From the NCBI RefSeq assembly GCF_003481825.1, contig NZ_QULW01000004.1, forward strand, positions 62,001 to 126,000: DNA of 64,000 bases. The letters run 5' to 3'. Of the stretch, positions 60,907-64,000 are shown in pieces (positions within the stretch are counted from its first letter, which is position 1; every line of letters begins with the position of its first letter). This stretch comes from Clostridium sp. OM02-18AC. Its GTDB lineage: Bacteria > Bacillota > Clostridia > Lachnospirales > Lachnospiraceae. A program made the translations under genes and the position numbers. The notes beneath the pieces were generated by a model, which saw only the letters and a program-made list of their open reading frames with translations, was not told the DNA's origin and searched no databases.

Positions 60907-61998
60907 TTAAATTCCAAACATCCACAAGATCAGACGCAGGATATAGACTACCACTGTAATGATCACCGTAAGCTTCATGGTCATCTTTCGTGCCGCGTTC
61001 TTATCGACCGGAAGATCACCCACAAATTTTCCGGTCTGGCCGTTCATGGCAAACAGATAATGCTTTCCTTCCCACGTGGTATTTAAGATCCATACCGGAA
61101 GCAAGGCGTACTGGGCACTGCCGTCATGCAGCTGCACGCTGCTGTTTTCAGCCACAAGCGTACTGTAACCGATCACGGTCTCCTCAAATGCCCGCTCTAC
61201 CGACTTTTTCACACGCTCATTCGCCCGCGGCGCACTTTTTTCAGAATCCACATCATAACGGTCGGCCAGGTATCCGGCCAGATATGCAGTCTGGAACGGA
61301 ACGGCCTCTTTTAAGTCATACGGCTCAATGGATTCCATCAGATCATCCGGGATCTTGGAATCGCCATCGACCGGCACTTTTTCAAATCCAATGGTGCCGC
61401 CCCTGTTAATAAGGAAATAACTGGTCTCTGTGTAATCGTATTTGCTGTCACTCCAGAAACGGGTTCTGGTTCCGCGGTAACGGATATCCGCATCTGCCTC
61501 AGTGTTGAACAGCCAGAACGGAACATAGATCCCACGGATCTCATCGATATGATTCTGGTCCTTAAAGATCTTCGGCAGAAGCTTCTTTCCCTCCAGATGC
61601 TTCATGAGCCCGGCCTTGGCCGCCTTCTTATCCAGTTTAAACGGAATCAGAACATCCGGGCGCAGGTCACCGGAAAGCTTTCCCGACAACACGATCGGAT
61701 TTCCGCAGAACGGACAGGTCGATGCCGCCGTGTTTTCGTCTGCTACGATCTCACCGCCGCAGGATTCGCAGTGGTAAGTGTTCAGTCCCTGCTCCTCGCC
61801 TTCCTGCCAGGTACTGCCCTCTGCCTTTTCCCACTGCATATCATCGGTCTTTTCTTCTTTCAGGGTCGTGTCGTACTGCTGCAATGCTTCAATTTCAAAT
61901 TCCGTGTCACAGTACGGACATTTCAGCTTTTGCGCCTTGCTGTCAAAGCGGATTCCACCGCCACAGCAGGGACACTTGTATTCCTGTAGTTCTCCCAT
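60907..61998 (-). CDS. Double zinc-ribbon membrane-associated protein
   Basis: This 363-aa protein has two N-terminal zinc ribbons: YKCPCCGGGIRFDSKAQKLKCPYC (8-30) and YHCESCGGEIV...STCPFCGNP (about 75-102). A conserved soluble domain follows (GIYVPFWLFNTEADADIRYRG, VPVDGDSKIPDDLMESIEPYD), and a single C-terminal helix (LTVIITVVVYILRLILWMFGI) would anchor it facing the cytosol. It is often called a TFIIB-type zinc-ribbon protein, though no transcription role is implied. It lies between SPFH and TPM genes in one operon, suggesting a membrane-stress complex. Confidence 0.8.
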   Translation of the reverse strand: MGELQEYKCPCCGGGIRFDSKAQKLKCPYCDTEFEIEALQQYDTTLKEEKTDDMQWEKAEGSTWQEGEEQGLNTYHCESCGGEIVADENTAASTCPFCGNPIVLSGKLSGDLRPDVLIPFKLDKKAAKAGLMKHLEGKKLLPKIFKDQNHIDEIRGIYVPFWLFNTEADADIRYRGTRTRFWSDSKYDYTETSYFLINRGGTIGFEKVPVDGDSKIPDDLMESIEPYDLKEAVPFQTAYLAGYLADRYDVDSEKSAPRANERVKKSVERAFEETVIGYSTLVAENSSVQLHDGSAQYALLPVWILNTTWEGKHYLFAMNGQTGKFVGDLPVDKNAARKMTMKLTVIITVVVYILRLILWMFGI

Positions 61999-62011
61999 GT
62001 AGGTTCCTTTC

Positions 62012-63523
62012 TTATCTCACGATATCCCCATCATCAAACACATCTCCACACTCTGGGCAGAATTTCGGCGGATGTGCCGGGTCTTCCGGTTCCCAGCCGC
62101 ACTTATCGCACTTGTAAAGCAATGCGCCTGCTGGCTTCTTTGCACCGCAGTTGCTGCAGAATTTTCCTTTATTCAATGTTCCACAGGAGCAGGTCCATCC
62201 GTCTGCATCTGCAGGCTTCGGAGAACCACACTCCGGACAGAACTTGCCCGTTGCCACAGTGCCGCACTTTGCGCAGGTCCAGCTTCCGGCAGGCTGCATC
62301 TTCGGCTCTGGCTTCTTCGTGCCGCACTCCGGGCAGAATTTACCGCTTACGGTTGCTCCGCAGGTACAAGTCCATGTATCTGATGCGCCCGCCGGTGCAG
62401 ACTGTCTGGCTGCAGGCTGCTGTCCTGGAGCGAACTGCTGTCCGTTCTGTCCAGCGCCAAACGCTTGTCCCTGCATCGGCTGTCCACCTCCAAACTGCTG
62501 ATACTGTCCCTGCTGCCCCATCGCAAACAGATTCTGCGCACTTGTGCCGCCTGCACCATTCATCGCCATACCCATGCCCATAAATCCGGTCATGGCACCG
62601 CCGCTGTTGGCTGCTGCCGCCTTCATGGCATCGATCTGACCGCCGACCAGACGGGCTGCCGCCGTGTTCGGGTTGGTCGTCATGGCATTCTCCTCCCACT
62701 CGGTCAGCTTCTTTCTCTGCTCATCCGGAATGCTCAGGGAATTGATATTGACGGAATAAACTTCAATGCCACGTTTCTGCCGCCAGCTGCTGGAAAGGAC
62801 CTCATTTAACGCATCCGAAATTTCCATGGTGTGCGCCGGAATCTCGTAATACTGGATCCTCTGCGCAGAAAGCTTTGCCAGCGCCGGCTGCAGGGCATTC
62901 ATCATCTCGCTCTTTAAGCGGGCCGCGATCTCGTCGCTGTCGTAAGTATCTGTCACATTTCCGCACACATTCGTGTAAAACAGGATCGGATCGCAGATCC
63001 TATAGGTAAACAGACCATTGCAGCGAATGTCCACTGACAGTTTATAGCCCATCTCCTCACTCACGATCACGCGGAACGGAATCGGGGTTGCCGTTCCAAA
63101 CAGAATTTCTCCAAGTTCCTTGGTGTTGATGTAGTACACCCGCTGGTCCTTTGCTGTATCGCCGCCGTATGTAAAACGCCTGCCGATCAGCTTAAACGTT
63201 TCCTTGATGCTGTCTCCCAGGTTTCCGGTGAAAATACTCGGCTCGGTAGAGCTGTCATACGTGAATTCGCCCGGCTCTGCACAAACCTCTACTACCTTTC
63301 CCTGCTCCACGATCAACATGCACTGACCGTCTGCCACCGCAATGCCGCTGCCGTTGGAAATGACATTATCGTTTCCCTTTGTATTAGAAGAACGGGAAGA
63401 TGTGCGTTTCTGCCCCCGTTTCACCAGAATATCTTTCTCCAGGGCGTCGCAGTAGAAAAATTCCTTCCACTGGTCTGCCATGCTTCCCCTAAATGCCTCC
63501 GATGCTGCTCTGATCAGTCCCAT
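62012..63523 (-). CDS. SPFH-domain protein with C-terminal zinc-ribbon array (YdjI-like)
   Basis: This 503-aa protein has an SPFH/virion-core-like domain (about 1-290, including YYINTKELGEILFGTATPIPFRV and GIEVYSVNINSLSIPDEQRKKLTEWEENAMTTNP). A Gly/Gln/Met-rich linker (about 300-385) follows, then four zinc ribbons (WTCTCGATVSGKFCPECG, WTCAKCGTVATGKFCPECG, WTCSCGTLNKGKFCSNCG, YKCDKCGWEP...FCPECG). Relatives such as Bacillus YdjI act with phage-shock proteins at the membrane. It is the first gene of the operon. Four ribbons is an unusually long array. Confidence 0.87.
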   Translation of the reverse strand: MGLIRAASEAFRGSMADQWKEFFYCDALEKDILVKRGQKRTSSRSSNTKGNDNVISNGSGIAVADGQCMLIVEQGKVVEVCAEPGEFTYDSSTEPSIFTGNLGDSIKETFKLIGRRFTYGGDTAKDQRVYYINTKELGEILFGTATPIPFRVIVSEEMGYKLSVDIRCNGLFTYRICDPILFYTNVCGNVTDTYDSDEIAARLKSEMMNALQPALAKLSAQRIQYYEIPAHTMEISDALNEVLSSSWRQKRGIEVYSVNINSLSIPDEQRKKLTEWEENAMTTNPNTAAARLVGGQIDAMKAAAANSGGAMTGFMGMGMAMNGAGGTSAQNLFAMGQQGQYQQFGGGQPMQGQAFGAGQNGQQFAPGQQPAARQSAPAGASDTWTCTCGATVSGKFCPECGTKKPEPKMQPAGSWTCAKCGTVATGKFCPECGSPKPADADGWTCSCGTLNKGKFCSNCGAKKPAGALLYKCDKCGWEPEDPAHPPKFCPECGDVFDDGDIVR

Positions 63524-63615
63524 ACGCGTATCTCCTTCCGCAATCTGTTTTCTTCATTCTACCATAACTTCTCCCATATAAACAATATCGCACAGTAAAT
63601 ATCAATAAGTCCGAA

Positions 63616-63805
63616 AGCCCCCGCCCCGCCATGCGTAACCGCATTCACGCGAATTTTCGCCCGTTTTGCTCCGCCGCCTATTGACCGTTCCTCCGCTAAC
63701 TCGCTCACTGCGTTCGCTCAGACAGAGCTCCGAAACGGTCACTATGCTCACAAAACGGGCAAAATTCGCTAAAAGAATGCGCTTACGCATGGCGGGGCTG
63801 GGGCT
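63616..63805. repeat. 190-nt imperfect inverted repeat element
   Basis: Arms of about 54 nt (63616-63668 and 63751-63805) pair with few mismatches. The loop contains a nested stem TGACCGTT/AACGGTCA (63682-63741). No convincing coding frame. It could be a MITE-like element or a structured RNA. Confidence 0.6.
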
Positions 63806-63832
63806 TCCTACTATACTGGCTCCATTACATAT

Positions 63833-63909
63833 AAAAAACCTGCAACCATTACTGAAACGGCGAAAATAGGATAACTATCGGCCAAATCAGTAATGGTTGC
63901 AGGTTTTTT
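63833..63909. terminator. Perfect 23-bp-arm bidirectional terminator
   Basis: Arms starting AAAAAACCTGCAACC and ending GGTTGCAGGTTTTTT are perfectly complementary over 23 bp, with a 31-nt loop. 63910-64000 shows no recognisable feature. Confidence 0.8.
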
Positions 63910-64000
63910 CGTACGCAGCGGTGTCAATAAAGTAGGGCGTGTATGAGTCTGACTTCTGGAATTTTCAACATATCAGTTGTTTCGCCTCTTGAGGACACAT

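Overview
The window looks like chromosome of a strictly anaerobic, low-to-mid GC Firmicute, most likely a gut-type Lachnospiraceae/Clostridia member. The basis is AGGAGG-type ribosome sites, small-alarmone-synthetase, VanZ, YitT, MATE and LrgAB families typical of that group, a type 1B PyrD/PyrK pair, and above all several oxygen-sensitive glycyl radical enzymes (GREs). No rRNA, tRNA, CRISPR array or replication origin was recognised. All assignments come from reading the sequence; no database search was run.

Layout. (i) 1-4.4 kb is a scrapyard of mobile-element remnants: a P-type ATPase fragment joined to a serine-recombinase fragment, an intact hybrid sensor kinase flanked by two near-identical 46-nt terminators, and a frameshifted phage-type amidase. 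(ii) 4.7-8.5 kb is a purine operon (purE-purM-purN-purD) with a clear promoter. (iii) 8.6-16.5 kb holds an M29 aminopeptidase, two small membrane proteins and a pyrimidine operon (pyrF-pyrK-pyrD-pyrE plus a 49-aa ORF), then a YitT protein. (iv) 16.6-23.3 kb is housekeeping and transport: LrgAB, a double GNAT, an Mrp ATPase, a small alarmone synthetase, a YczE-like protein and a MATE pump.

(v) 23.3-59.3 kb is the interesting part, a catabolic island. Its left half has a CaiB/BaiF CoA-transferase, a cysteine-poor pair related to 2-hydroxyacyl-CoA dehydratases, two cytosolic CapA-type metallophosphatases, a CitMHS transporter, two PucR-type regulators, a family I CoA-transferase and a PadR regulator with a textbook ATGT-N8-ACAT operator. 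Its right half has four different GREs (about 800 aa each), only one GRE-activating enzyme, a TPR protein, DUF4037 and DUF4125 proteins, an MmgE/PrpD protein, two MatC/SLC13-like carboxylate permeases and two more PucR-type regulators. All four GREs carry Cys-x-Asp where the characterised eliminase and decarboxylase GREs carry Cys-x-Glu. The inferred theme is anaerobic uptake and radical conversion of one or several carboxylic acids followed by CoA activation. The substrate cannot be read from sequence.

(vi) 59.4-63.5 kb holds a hypothetical protein and a TPM / zinc-ribbon / SPFH membrane-stress module; the right end is a 190-nt inverted repeat and a perfect 23-bp-arm terminator.

A short palindromic repeat (9-bp arms, always a 13-nt loop) is scattered through the window, twice inside coding sequence.
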